From assembly GCA_021186555.1 (NCBI GenBank), contig JAJKFL010000330.1:26155444-26219443 (forward strand): a DNA stretch of 64,000 nt. The letters are read 5' to 3'. This DNA is from Reticulitermes speratus (Eukaryota > Arthropoda > Insecta > Blattodea > Rhinotermitidae). Below the pieces are notes generated by a model. It saw nothing but the letters and a program-made list of their open reading frames with translations. It searched no databases and was not told the origin of the DNA. The position numbers were made by a program, and so were the translations under genes. Each line of letters begins with the position of its first letter. The first letter of the stretch is position 1. Shown one piece after another: positions 30,429 through 49,624 of the stretch.

Positions 30429-33400
30429 TACAGCCTGAGAAACATATCATGCTATTAGCTGGGTCACGATTTTCTTCTCTGTTTACTCTCCAGTCTTCGA
30501 AGCAAACAAACCTACAGCTTTTCTAAGTATGAGAGTAGTGTGGATTATTTTGTGATGGGTCACTGCAAAATACTTCCTGATTACACGTCATCTTACCATA
30601 CAGCTGCCTGCTAAAACAATTTTTGGTAAAGATACTCTAAAATCACATGTCTATCATGTGCAGTAATATCTATGCTTATACCTGTAACTCCATACAACAA
30701 AATACACTCCATACTAACACCAGTGAAATAAATGTCACATAATATGTTAAAGGAGCACAAATAAGTGAAACATTTTCACCTACGCCAAAATTCAGACCTA
30801 CAGAATGGATGCTCACCACTGATCATAACCATGATTAGGTCCAAGCTTCTGGCATTAAAAATAAAAACAAAAGTAGAAATTTTGGTGTGATTCACTTCTT
30901 TTTTATGGGACATTATTAAAAGGAGAGTTGTTTTTATGTTTCTAAAGTAAGTTGTCTTTGTTACAAAATTATAATAGTGGAGAATTTAATGCAGCACATC
31001 TCTGGCACCGAGATTTAAACACTTCATGATTAAATCTGCCATTGCATGAATTCTACAATATTGCTATTTTGCTTCAATTCCCTCATACTTATTAGAAGTA
31101 CCTTGAAAATGGAGGCAACATGTTCCTCTGCATCAGCGTAAACTTTTTCCACTACTAAATGGCATCAGAACTAAGAATGAAAACCATAAAATGAGTATAT
31201 GAAGTTTAAGTGAGCTTTTGTTTAAGATATTCTCTACTTACACTGATTCCACTCAAGCTCCATTGGACTGACAACAAATTTTCTCTTCATTGGAACAGAG
31301 TTCAAAGAATGTCTGCAACATTTCTGCATCTACATTTGAATCACTATCCAGGCAAAGCATTGCTAATGTGGAGAACTGAAATAGAATAGTGGATACATAT
31401 TTAGCCAAATTTAAATACATTTTATACAAGTTTTGTTGATTGAAACAGGCAGCAAAATACATAAATTTTTAGTGGTACTCACACTGTGTAGAGACTGCAG
31501 TAAATTCCACACTTAAAAGTTCTTTTTAGGGCCACTGTCACAGCTTACAACATATTTCAATACCTGAATAATAAACCATAAATAGTCATGTGTGACAAAC
31601 AGGACATGCACCTACAGACAGGTGAGAAATTTTATAGTAATGAAGTGCAGGCTTAGGATTAAAGGCCTGTTACAAAACAAAAAATTATGTGGAAAACCCC
31701 TGGTTTCAAATGTTCACTGAAAGGAAAATTACAATGCAAATGTAATGCACCACTTTCAGTGTCAATGGCAAAGAAAGAAGTGCATTATAAAGACAACTTC
31801 TATTTCTCACACTGTGTGCCAGTGATATCAGCACATTATTCAGTTCACATTTAGCTTTCTGCAATACTGAAATGTTCCAAGAATTGGAAGATAATGCCTC
31901 AAAGAAAAGTGTTCTGGAAATCTGCAGGAGTCATCCTTCAAGCATCTTTCAGTCATATACCTGAGTTAACATTTAGTGTGTGTGTCTGTCACTGTCAGAT
32001 TTTTATTGTGGGTTATGTTCATCATTAACATAAATTTTCTTCAGTTTATTATAATAAATATGGATTACATTTCACAGCAAAGGGTGTCTGAAACATTCAA
32101 CCACAGTGTTTGTGCCCAATTCCTATACAACAATAATCAAATTCTTGACCTTATCTAACTTCCCTGCTTTTTAATTTAGTGAGAAATAATAAATATTTAT
32201 ATAAATAATATGATGTATTAAAAATTAAAATTTCTGATTATATTGCATGCAAATCCAGTTCTTGTAGACGCACAACTTAACAATCACAGAGTTATTCTTA
32301 TGCAATAAAGATCTATTTTAAGAACTCCAATTCCTATACTGTATCAGCATTGTTAATATTTATAACTTAACAGTACCTACATTTCCCTTCATTTTGAGCA
32401 TAAATGGTCCTGTATATTAAATGAACACTAAATATGGTGGTTCATAATAAAGTTCTAATCTAGACCTTTGCAAACCCAAATCTGCCTTGGCAACATATTT
32501 TGTACATGACAAAATGGCAGCATTTGTTATTTCTCCAATTTATTTTTATGACTGAGAGCAGCACCACACACATATAATGGCAGTATTTGCACTATCATCT
32601 CCCTTAAATAAAATTATATAAATTAATAAAGTTAGTTTTTCTAAACAGTGCCCACATGATGCAAACTTATGTGTCATGGGCTGGCCAACTTGATCAGAGA
32701 AGTGTCTGACTCTTCTATGCACATGGATGCACACACATAAACACCACCATTACAGTTGATCCTATTTTAAGGGCATCAACGTTGCATGAAAAATGTTGTT
32801 GTTTTAAACAAAAATCACATATAACACAAGTGTTCCCTGAGAAATTAAATCAGAATTCTGCTACATTGTTCTTACCTCAACTGTTATTATTTAACAGATC
32901 CGTAGCATTTTTGTGGCAAAATATTTAAAAAAATATATAGCACATGGTTATTCAAGTCCAATGAATACAAACAGAACCATAACGTTCACGACAAGTACAA
33001 CTAGACTTCCTCACTCAAATGATGTGATTACTGTGCTGTTTCTTGTTTGTAATCAAACACCATGCAACCATAAATGCAAACTCTTGTGCAACAGCTTTAT
33101 TCTTTAGATAAAATACCCAGTATAAAATATCCCTAAACTCATTACCTATTGACACTTCTATTGAAGCTGGGGCAAGTACAAAGATGCTCAGTTCAGTCTT
33201 ATTACAATATATACACCTGTCACATGACACAAAACAAAGCCTATTCACATTACAATACTCAATGAAACAAAAACTCACCACAAATAAAACATTTATAATG
33301 AAGAAAAATTAATAGTCAAAAATTTAATCAGTACTGCCTGATAGTAACAGCAGCAGTAACAGCAGCACAATCTTCATGTAAGAATTCACAAGCACAAATG

Positions 33401-34125
33401 ACCATTCCCAAATATCATACCTCTGGTTTAAAATTTTAAAACAATTCAAAGAATAAAAATCACAGCAAACTAAATATTCCAAGAAGGATGATTTATTGAC
33501 TGATGGTGTTCAAAAAAGAACAATCTGGGTGTGCAAAACATTTCATTCCAACTCGTCAGACCTGATTTAAAGGGCCAAATGTACATCATTCAGCTGTCAT
33601 ACTTTTAAATTAGGAAAATTGGTGTAACAAATAAAGTTTGTACACAGGTAAAATTAATAAAAATAAAGTGTACATACACTCTACAAGTACACTGAAATTA
33701 CCCAAAATTACAACTGGAACGTCAATTAAAACTCAGTTACAATCTGATTCACACTTTTGTCCATTCTGCTTGTAACACTCACTGGCATATTCCATAACAG
33801 AAAAACTTGATTGCTGAGTACAGACAATCCTGCGTGAATTACAGTAATTACCAGCTCAATAAAAATATGACTTGAAGCTGACTGCCATTTGTTCAACTAC
33901 TTTACTGACCAACATGTCAATCAGTATGCTGAATTCAAGATTTCCTTAATTCAAAGCAGAACTTTGCACCTAGAAAACTCTGTTCGTCTTGCCTATGACA
34001 CTGCTGAGACCTAATGATCATTATCTTTTAGCTGACTCATGAGTTGGTTGGAATTACTTTGATAAAACACCAGTAGTTTTGTGTTAATTTTCACTTGGCT
34101 TGAAACACATCCCATATATGAAACT
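30429..34125. other. Convergent intergenic region between SMYD4 and SURF4
   Basis: This holds the 3' UTRs of both genes. A plus-strand AATAAA at 30727-30732 is a candidate SMYD4 poly(A) signal; a minus-strand AATAAA at about 33490-33495 could serve SURF4. At 31100-31150, GAAAATGGAGGCAACATGTTCC is a fragment of the second foldback family. No further gene is supported; the listed short frames are AT-rich and overlap. Confidence 0.5.
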
Positions 34126-40949
<6,824 letters not shown>

Positions 40950-41600
40950 GTCACTAACACCTCTACAGATTGTACGGAATTGTGAGCAATGATGTGGAGA
41001 ATGACAAAAGAATAACTTCCGCAACATATAGTCTATAAAGCAACTATCTTATACCAATATAAAGTAAATCAGTTTTATATAATAATTCTTGTGCAACATA
41101 CGTTCTTATATAATTAAATAACTTCCTGTTGCTGCTAAGTGAAAGCATTTTTACAATTACGAAAACTCTTTTGTAATAGTAGTTACCAGTCAGTACAATA
41201 TCGCACAATGTTCTCCAGTAAAGAATTGAGTGCTTGAATTCAAGATTATCACTTTCGGGCTATCTGTATGACATGCATAATTTACATTTGTTGTGCATTG
41301 TTATTTGGATGCAGTTTTCATCTAGTTTATAAATAAAATATGTGAAAAAAGCCGCGGAGCTCTGTATGTTGGTGCCACTGCAAATGCACGCTAGACGTTT
41401 CCGATCGTGTTGACAGTTGTACCAGTAGAAGAGGCATTGTAGGAAGAAGGTTGTTGGTGTGTATGAACGAAGTCAAGTCCTGTAAACTTTTGTGATGCTA
41501 AACACATAATAATTTTAATACCCACTTTCATATTCTTCTGAGGGTACGTGAGTAAATTTGAAGTGGTGTGAAACAGTTACATTCTTGTCAGCTGTGGTGT
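40950..41600. promoter_or_regulatory. Candidate shared promoter between SURF4 and UBL5
   Basis: SURF4 (minus) starts at 40949 and UBL5 (plus) at 42606. The stretch around 41350-41460 is more CpG-bearing than its surroundings (AGCCGCGGAGCTC, GCACGCTAGACG, TTCCGATCGTG), as expected near a transcription start. A UBL5 5' UTR exon may start here, since an AG acceptor (TTTTCTAG|GTG) lies about 25 bp before its ATG. Start sites are not visible. Confidence 0.35.
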
Positions 41601-42129
41601 AATGACCTGCTTTGGAATTTATTTAGTTATTTAATATTCCTTAGATCCATACAAGGTATAACCTTCGGATGTAGAACATGTCATTTAAAAGGATCAATAA
41701 TAAGAAATAGTGATAGCTCTATACAATACAATATGGAGCCAGTCAAAGAAAGTACATCTTATAACCTCATCATTTGATAAGTTCTATAGAACCATACACA
41801 GGTCATACATTAGATTATTACAATACAGCAGTAAAATACAAGAAATAAAATAGAGGAACAATCCATGCTTCATTGTGTAATAGATCAAGGATGAAATGCA
41901 ATAAATATAACCTCAATAATACGGAATAGACAATAGACAACAGGCAACATACACACAATACAAACCAGAACTACACCAATACTCGAAGGAACAATATGCA
42001 AACAATCGACCATAATGAAATGCAAGTCAACTACATAACTATTAAAATCATAATATATGGAAATTGATATGTGAGATGTATATAATAACATCCTTTATAT
42101 AAATCATATATTGTGAAACAATGTATATT

Positions 42130-42530
42130 TATAATATAAGTTAATACATAAACCAAAGTCTTTAGCATTGTCTCTTCAAAAATTCATCCACAGTATAAAA
42201 TATATGAGTTAGTAGGAAATTTTTCAAGGCACCCTTAAAACTCTTTACATCATTAGACAAATCTTTAATAGATGAGGGAAGATGATTAAAAACTGTACTT
42301 CTGGAGTATTGAACACCTTTTTGAAATAGTGTTAATTTCAACAATGGCATATGCAAATGAACTTTTTGTCTTATTTGGATATTGTGTACATCACAATTCA
42401 ATTTAAATAAAGCTCTATTCATTACAACAAACACTGAGATAGAGTGTTGAACTACGACGTAAAATGTGTGGTAATAAGGCTTGTGGACTGCTAGCTGCTG
42501 TATAATACCAATTTGGTACACTTGTGGACC
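42130..42530 (-). mobile_element. LINE 3' coding fragment
   Basis: A minus-strand 119-residue frame contains LTLFQKGVQYSRSTVFNHLP and then FKGALKNFLLTHIFYTVDEF, the C-terminal module shared with copies at 9230 and 13030. It is 5'-truncated and lies just upstream of the UBL5 start codon. Confidence 0.7.
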
Positions 42531-42605
42531 AAAAGGATGTTTATTTGTTTACAACTGCTTAGTAACAATGGAATTTTCTAGGTGTTTTGTGGGTTAGAAG
42601 AAACG

Positions 42606-44853
42606 ATGCTGGAGGTAACTTGTAATGATCGTCTGGGGAAGAAAGTTCGTGTGAAATGTAACCCAGATGATACGATTGGAGACTTGAAAAAATTAATCGC
42701 CGCCCAAACAGGAACCAGATGGGAGAAGATTGTCCTTAAAAAATGGTATACAATTTTCAAGGATCATATTAAGCTTCAGGATTGTATCCTTTGTAAATCG
42801 CATGTTACGCTTTTTGAACCAAAATAGTCATGTGTATTACTAATACATGTGTAACTAGAGAATGAAAATTATTTTGCCATTTATGAGGTTGTAAATATTA
42901 TGATATGTCAGCTGATATGCCACTATCATGTGACAAGTACAAAACCATAAATTTTATTATACAAGTAGTTGATATATGCCTTTTCTGATTGGGCCCTTGG
43001 TACTTTACAACCAAAACAAAATCATAAAATTAAAGTAGAGCATTAAGCTAGGTACCTGTATTGCATGACTTTGTGTATGGTGTTCATTGTTGTTTACGAT
43101 GTGTTGTCAGGTTGCATTTAATGTTATGTTTCTTGATACAATATATTTTTGGTATGTCAGATAGGGATGTATGACCTTCAGAATGTATTCACACACAAAA
43201 TAATGCAAAATCGTTAACACTTGGCGAAAGGGAGCTGGGATTGCATAGTCATATAGTGAATATGCTATGGGTTGGATGATCCAGGGCTTGAATCCTGGCA
43301 GGAGCAAGAGATTTTTCTTTTCTTCACAATGCCTAGACTGGCTCTAAGATCCACACACCTTTCTATTCAGTCGTTACCAGGGGGCTTTACCTCAGGGGTT
43401 AAGTGGCCAGGATGTGAGGCTGACCACTTGTGTCCCTCTTAGTACTGAGGTTAAGAATTAATGGAACTATACCTCTGTGCCCCCTGTATGCCATCATGGC
43501 CTGTACAGGGACAAGTTTACCTTTACCTTTTACACTTGGGAGTTTTTGGAATGACCAACCAAACAGCCATGTAATACTTGAAGGACTAATTGAACATTCA
43601 CACCACAAAATGCTGTGAATGACTAAACCAGATAACTAGAACACATATAGGTGTAGAATGCCACACAGAGAATAATTATTTTATTAGCAGTTACATATTC
43701 AATGCTTTTATGGGGAATACATGGACTATGAACCATTGTGACAACAGAACCTCTGAAACTGGCTGGTCTGTAGCAGGCACACTAACATGTCTTGCGCTCT
43801 GGCAGGAAATACATGAACAACCAAGCTGCAAAATATTGACCAAGGTGGCAGACTTGTTTTTGTATATATAGGAATTAATTTGTGAAGTGCCCAGTTTGAA
43901 TCTTGCTCAGGACTGTGACTGTCCTGCGGTATATTATGGTTTTCATAAGTATCTGCAGGCATATGGCAGGATAGTACTACTACTTAGATCATGGCCACTT
44001 CCACATCTTTCCAAGCCATTATTCACTTCATAGCCTAGCCATATGGTCTTGAGATACAGACAGCATGAGTAAATAAACTGTAAATAAAGTTACAGAATTG
44101 AACTTGGTTGGAACACACATCTGGAACATGCAGGAATGCAGTGGCAGGATTTCTTTATTAAAAGTGCCTAATCTTGTGTCTTATATACTGTGAAACACAT
44201 TATTCACTATAGTTTGAACTTCACAGATTTGCCGGAATGCAGTGTACTTTGTATCCACTGTTATCCAATTTATGCATATGAACTAGCATATGGACTAATC
44301 CATGTTTTGTTCAGTTTGGCATAATCACCTGCGCTGTACATGTTTGATGAACATTTAGGTTATTGTTCTGTTAAAAATTCATTGTTGTGGTACACCAGTA
44401 CTTGAAAATTGGTTTCTGTAGTAACCTGCAAACAAGCATACTGTGGCATGTTTAATCAGGCGTGGTCAAGTGGGTAGTCCACCTGCTTTGTGTTTGGGAG
44501 GTCCCATCTTCAAATATTGGCCCTGGAACAGACTGCCCATTCAGGGATTTCATTGTTTTCCTCTCCATCCAGGGAAATGCGAGGATAACATTTCATATTA
44601 AGCCTTGGCCAATTCCTTCCACCTCCTTTTGAGTTCAGCACTTGTCCCATTATTCAGTGCCATATAACGCCTGCAACTAACAGTGGCATAAACCAAGAGA
44701 AGCATAAATAATGGAATATTTATAGAGAGTATATTATGAACAGAATAGTTGTATTGTTTGTCTTCCATTTGCCTTGTAGCGTGTATCGGCTTCCCTTAAC
44801 TATGAACAGATGAAATTCATGATGGTATGAATCTGGAGCTCTACTACCAGTGA
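42606..44853 (+). CDS. UBL5: Ubiquitin-like protein 5 (UBL5/Hub1), complete, U12-type intron
   Basis: A small ubiquitin fold that binds spliceosome components non-covalently and modifies splice-site use; it ends in YYQ rather than a diglycine, so it is not conjugated. Exon 1 (42606-42783) gives [18 protein letters not shown], then [19 protein letters not shown] and [19 protein letters not shown]. Exon 2 (44810-44853) gives [13 protein letters not shown] and TGA. Together they form 73 residues, the same length as human UBL5, with the split codon GAT-T|AT-GAA. The 2026 bp intron begins GTATCCTTT and has TTCCCTTAAC ending 9 nt before the final AG, the hallmark U12-type donor and branch site. Read through, exon 1 would end in a false [13 protein letters not shown] tail. 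The upstream in-frame ATG at 42582 is less likely, because the family starts at 42606. The intron contains two SINEs. Confidence 0.96.
43224..43531 (+). mobile_element. tRNA-derived SINE, family A (copy 2), with TSD
   Basis: The head GGGAGCTGGGATTGCATAG leads to CAGGGCTTGAATCCTGGCAG (B-box region). The body includes TACCAGGGGGCTTTACC and GACCACTTGTG, and the tail is TTTACCTTTACCTTT. The flanking 8 bp ACACTTGG is repeated at 43217-43224 and 43532-43539. It lies in the UBL5 U12 intron. Confidence 0.85.
44465..44710 (+). mobile_element. tRNA-derived SINE, family C
   Basis: GCGTGGTCAAGTGGGTAGTC (A-box) and GGAGGTCCCATCTTCAAATA (decayed B-box) are followed by TTTCATTGTTTTCCTCTCC, GGGAAATGCGAGGATAAC and GCCTTGGCCAATTCCTTCCA. 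This is the layout of a widespread insect tRNA-derived SINE whose body reads TTTTCCTC...GGCGAATGC...TTCCTTCC. It is unrelated in body to families A and B, and ends about 80 bp before UBL5 exon 2. Confidence 0.65.
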
Positions 44854-45389
44854 ACAGATGCTGTTGGTATATATAGGGAGACTGCCACAAACATGCACTA
44901 TGTTGAAGTTATTTCAGAAGACAGTAATTAATGATGTATTAGTGACATCAAAAATCTGTCAGAGTACATGAAGAGTAATGTATCTCAATGTTAATGTTAA
45001 TTTCAGACACTTTTGTAATTAAAAGAATATGAAAATAACCTTACAGCACCTTCTGTCTCCACTTCATCCCTCAGTGGGGAAAAGAAAAATATAAAGAAAA
45101 ACCCGCATACTTGAAAACATTTTACCTTTGTGAGTTGTTTAAAATTCATAGATTGTATTGGGATGCAGTATTTGCTTACCAGCTTAAGTACATTAAGCAG
45201 CATAACAAATATGAAAGGACTATATGTGTCAGCTTTCTGGTAGTTCTTCCATTCTACTGCATACATGTGTGTAAATTCATAACACTTAACACATACATAA
45301 GTAGGATCACTACACTGATAACTTCACTCAGAACGTAAGTGGAACAAGTGTCATTGTGTTGTGTATAATGTGACAGTTTGAAGATTATT

Positions 45390-45535
45390 GTCTTTCGGGA
45401 TGTGATGCTATGTAACCTGGCAGATTGGTATCAGTGTTCTGGAGGAATGTGCTGCCTCCATATTCAGGATATGTAAGCAACATATTCATCTGATACATTG
45501 ATACCTGTCAAATTACACTGTCATATCCCAGAAGG
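45390..45535. repeat. Foldback repeat, second family
   Basis: GTCTTTCGGGATGTGATGCT at the left is mirrored by CACTGTCATATCCCAGAAG at the right. The centre GGTATCAGTGTTCTGGAGG ... GTGCTGCCTCCATATTCAGG is mirrored by CATCTGATACATTGATACC. This is the clearest palindromic copy of the family. Confidence 0.65.
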
Positions 45536-45704
45536 TGGCAATCTTTATAATCACTGCTGTGTGAACCGCGAATGTCTGAATGTGACAGTTTATTTTCTTG
45601 CAGTTTTTCACGTAAGCAGAATATTGGTTGACTATTTTGAACTCTTGAATTTGATGTCACTGTTGTATTCCATATTTCAAATAAATTATACATTTCGTTT
45701 TGAG

Positions 45705-45985
45705 TAATCTGTGTAATTACTAGCCTATGAGCTGGACATCCAAGGAATTGTTGTTGAATTCCTGGCAGGGGCAGAGATTTTGCCATTCTTCAAAGTGTCC
45801 AAACTGACTCTGAGATCCACCCAGCCTCCTCTTCAGTGGGTACTGGGGGGTGAGTTCCCCAAGGGTAAATCAGCTGCAGCATGAAGATAATTCACCTTCA
45901 CCTGGAGCTGAGATTAAAAATGAGGGGAGCTCTACCTCCATTGCTCCATATGCCTGCATAGCTGTATAGACTGTTTTACCTTAAT
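45705..45985 (+). mobile_element. tRNA-derived SINE, family A (copy 3)
   Basis: TTGTTGAATTCCTGGCAGGG (B-box region) leads to ACCCAGCCTCCTCTTCAGTG and GGGTGAGTTCCCCAAGGG. The 3' part CTCTACCTCCATTGC and the tail GTTTTACCTTAATTTTG follow. Diverged but collinear with copies 2 and 4. Confidence 0.75.
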
Positions 45986-46731
45986 TTTGAATGGCTGGTT
46001 ATATACCTCTGTATACAATCTTGAAGGCTGGAAAGTACAAGATAGTCGTGTTAATTGATGTATAGTGTGGTATTTGAAATAAACAATTTCCATACATAAA
46101 ATGTTAAAAGTACAAACAGTACATAAAAATGGACTGCCAATGAGAACATAAATAATACTGCCCGATTTTTCACGGTGTGTGTTGACTGCAGGTACAAGGT
46201 CACCTATTCCACCAGAGACTATACCAATACTGGTAACAGGGTTGCCCATTTGATCAGAAATGTCATTTTATAATAACGTTTGTTCAGTTTTACTTTTTTA
46301 GGGAGTTTCCATTATGAATCGTTATTGTTATTATCATATACCGAAAGAAATTTAGGCAGGACAGCAGATCATGCAAAGAAGAAGTTTAACGTAAATATAC
46401 ATACTTCACCGCTTTTAAAGCCTGAAATGGTCAGTAACACATTTTCCATTTTAATATATCCAAGTTACAGAGGTGGGTAATTTAAATTGCTGGAAGTAGA
46501 CAGTGTGACTATGTTCCCTTTCCTGTGACAACTGTATGACTGATGCCAGTGTTTGGTAAGTTTGAATTACAGTAAACATACTGTAGTATTTATGGAAAAA
46601 TAGAGTGCCATGCAAGTATTCACCAGATATGTTCACAAGCACCAGCCTGTAGCTTTCTGAGCATTCATGGTTCTTATTTATGAAAACTGAAGTCTTCCTG
46701 TAGTTCATGGTATGATGATATGTAAGCATGT

Positions 46732-47046
46732 CTATAAAATTCCAACTAGCAACATAAACTCATTTGTTACTGACAGTAATGTAATTTCAGAATACACACT
46801 GGCAATCTCAGAGATTAAAGGCTTTAGGGGTTCCTTAGCTGTAGAAATTATGCTTTTTAGTTCCAGGACTGCAGAAGACAGTAGGGCCATGTCTCTAATT
46901 TTGTTCAGCTTAAGTTCACAGTTTGCAGAAAAGTACCTGTTGCAACTGCCACGCAATACACAGGTGATCCAACATTGGATAATTGTTTTCTTTAATTCAA
47001 TATCAGTCCTCTGATAAAAGTTATCAGTTAAACTTAATTTTTGCAT
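46732..47046 (-). CDS. Unrecognised open frame, 104 codons, doubtful
   Basis: An AT-rich minus-strand frame reading ELKLNKIRDMALLSSAVLEL then KSIISTAKEPLKPLISEIAS, with a leucine-rich helical look. A plus-strand frame of nearly equal length (46712-47014) covers the same bases, so at most one is real. No splice signals or neighbours support it. It could be a fragment of a transposon ORF or chance. I do not assign a function. Confidence 0.15.
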   Translation of the reverse strand: MQKLSLTDNFYQRTDIELKKTIIQCWITCVLRGSCNRYFSANCELKLNKIRDMALLSSAVLELKSIISTAKEPLKPLISEIASVYSEITLLSVTNEFMLLVGIL

Positions 47047-47050
47047 GTCA

Positions 47051-48010
47051 CACAGTTCAGGTCATAACTTTTTCTTCTTCTTCTTCTGTGGAGACATCCT
47101 GTGGCAACATGGTAGAGACTGCATGGAAGTCACTAATAGAGGTAGGCTAAGTTCTGTGTTGTATGGGAAAGAAAGGCACAAGTTTCCTGCTTTGGTTAAC
47201 TGGTTGGTTGGAAACTCCACATTTTGTAACAAGCCTTGTATACATCCAAATCAGAATCACTTATCAGCATCAGTGTTTACTACCTTATTTTTTGAAATTC
47301 CTTTGTATTATTTACCTCTAGCATCCCACCTCTGCCTTATCCCTTCAAGGGTGTGTAAGCAACGCCACATCTATAAGGCAACAGTGTGAAATGTTATGGT
47401 CATGGTGTTACATAATTAATACTGCTAGACTACTACATTATCCAAACCTTCCATCACATTTAAGCCAACAGTCAATCAAGGTAATGGCTGCACTGTTATA
47501 TCAGTGGTACCTAATAGTGAAATACTTTATAGGCACTGGTGTGTGGTGGCAGTATGTGGCCAGGAGAGCCATTAAACCTGGTCTGAGTATTGCTGGCGTA
47601 CTGAACCAGGGGGCACACTTCACCGATTGGACAAGAGTCAACAGTACTATCATGTGACAACACTTTTTAATGACATTCTGAATTTGATAAAATGTGCACT
47701 TGGGTAACAGCCAGAACTGAATATCCAGATCTCACATGCCCAAGTACTCAGTCAATAAGTATCCAATTGTCGTGCTTTGTTCAAACATTAAATCTCATCC
47801 AGCCTCCTGGTGAGGTGGGGGCAGGACAAATTCATGGCTTTTGTAAGAATATAATGCTTATTGCCAGTCACCATGACCAACATAATCGTGTATTCTAAAA
47901 TGAAATGTTGCAGAGAAAATGACCCGTGTGTCGTGTACACACACAAGAATGCACCCACAGTTCCTTGCAGCAGCAGCAGATGATCAAGTGCCCCACACGA
48001 TAACATACAG
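47051..48010. other. Intergenic, no gene recognised
   Basis: Apart from a short TTC repeat near 47074-47086, nothing is recognised. Frames such as 47391-47657 lack family resemblance. Confidence 0.4.
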
Positions 48011-48294
48011 CATGGTTTCTCAAACTGTGGTACGTGTACCACTACTGGTATCCCAACCAGTGGCCTTAATAAACCCCCCCCCCCAAAAAAAAGGATAAAA
48101 ATTTTAAAAAGTAAATAAAACATGTGCCACATATATTTGCTAATATGCAGGATTGCTGGCAACATATAACTTATCCCTGCAGTCAGCAATTCTATTCAAT
48201 TTCAGCATTTTTATTTCAATAAAAAATGGCAGCACACTGAAATTGTTAAATTCCATTTATTGGTATGCCAACAAAATAGTTTGAGAACCCACTG
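48011..48294. mobile_element. hAT-type MITE, 284 bp
   Basis: The left end CATGGTTTCTCAAACTGTGG and the reversed right end CAGTGGGTTCTCAAACTATT match the common hAT terminus CAGTGGTTCTCAAACTG. The flanking 8 bp repeats are acatacag (48003-48010) and atatacag (48295-48302), one mismatch. Non-coding. Confidence 0.85.
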
Positions 48295-49017
48295 ATATAC
48301 AGGAACCTGCATTCCGCTACATATTTTCTGCTAACAGATATGATATCTTTAAAAATTCAAGCATATTTCCACATCAAGATACAACTGTAAAGTTTTACTA
48401 ATATCAGAAATTTATTCCTAATTCTCTACATGTTTCATATACTCAACATGAAATCTACAGTTTTACAAGTGTACATGGTAGTTCTGGAACATTGCCCACT
48501 AAATAACAAAATGCTGTATCTCACTATTAATTGCCTGAACATACAACTACATTCTACATAAACAATAATGTCCATAATTTTGAGGTGCTTTTCAGATTAT
48601 TCAAATGTATTTTAGTCAGCTATCAATTCATTAAACTGCATTATATCACAGCACTGGATTATTTCTGGTTGAAAGGGAAAACTTTACATTTTTGGGAATA
48701 AGTAACATTTTACTCCTCTAAAATGATATACACACTCACATTAATTGCTGAAACTTTGTCCTGTGAAGGGTGAATCTTGATTTACGAAACTAATTTCAGT
48801 CTTCAGGTCATCAGACTGCCGCAACAGACCAATAATGATATACCTTGGCATATTATATGGTAACTTTCTATATGGTAATTTCTTGCAGGGAACAGTATGA
48901 ATATGATACGTCATTCTAAATATCAGTTAATTTATCTTTCAACACTATACACAACCGGCACATTAGCTATTGGGTCAATACATATTCTTGTAATTTATGG
49001 ATGGCACCTTACGATAT

Positions 49018-49312
49018 TTGGGGTACATGGTGGTGCAGTTGGTTGAGGCACTGCGCTGCAAGCTGGAAGGTCACAGGTTTGATTCCCAATGGGGTCATTG
49101 GGATTTCTGGCCACACTATGGCCCTGGGGTTGACTCAGCCTCTGACAAAAATGAGTACCAGAAATATCTCCTGGGGGTGGGGTAATGGCAGCTGGTGCAT
49201 AGGGCTGACCTTACCACCTTCATGTGCCGATTGTCTAGAAATTCTGGGAGCCTCAACCTCCTGGAGCCCTAAGGGCCTGTCCAGGCTTGTAATGGGATAG
49301 CTTTACCTTATG
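49018..49312 (+). mobile_element. tRNA-derived SINE, family B (copy 2, best preserved)
   Basis: GGTGGTGCAGTTGGTTGAGG (A-box) and GGTCACAGGTTTGATTCCCA (B-box) are intact. The body has CACACTATGGCCCTGGGG, GAGTACCAGAAATATCTCC and CACCTTCATGTGCCG, and the tail GATAGCTTTACCTTATG. The open frame across it is a by-product of the repeat. Confidence 0.85.
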
Positions 49313-49624
49313 ATATTTTTTCTTTTCACTTTTTCACTACATGAAGTTTTGGTATTAAAGAAAACTTGTATTTTGCTGTTAGAATAGTTTAAGAATACTT
49401 TAAATTAATAAACACATTTTAATTTATAATATAACTGCACAGGAACAAAAATTTACAGTTTCAAAGATAAAAAGGGGGATTATGAAGCATATATGCAATT
49501 AAGGTGTTATCAAAAATGTTATAATGCTTCAATTCTCACTGTAGTTTGTCTCAGGACTTTAAATAAATTCTACTAGCACAGATCATGCTCTAGTAGATAA
49601 ATATATTTAGCGTTTACTCCTTGT

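Noticed and set aside
42582-42827. UBL5 as an intronless retrocopy with a divergent C-terminus
   Set aside because: The odd [13 protein letters not shown] ending is intron read-through. A U12 donor sits at the exact codon where homology stops, and the expected last 13 codons are found at 44812-44850.
49001-49300. Long frames through 49001-49300 and 49641-49892 as coding
   Set aside because: They are readings of SINE sequence that recurs elsewhere in the window.
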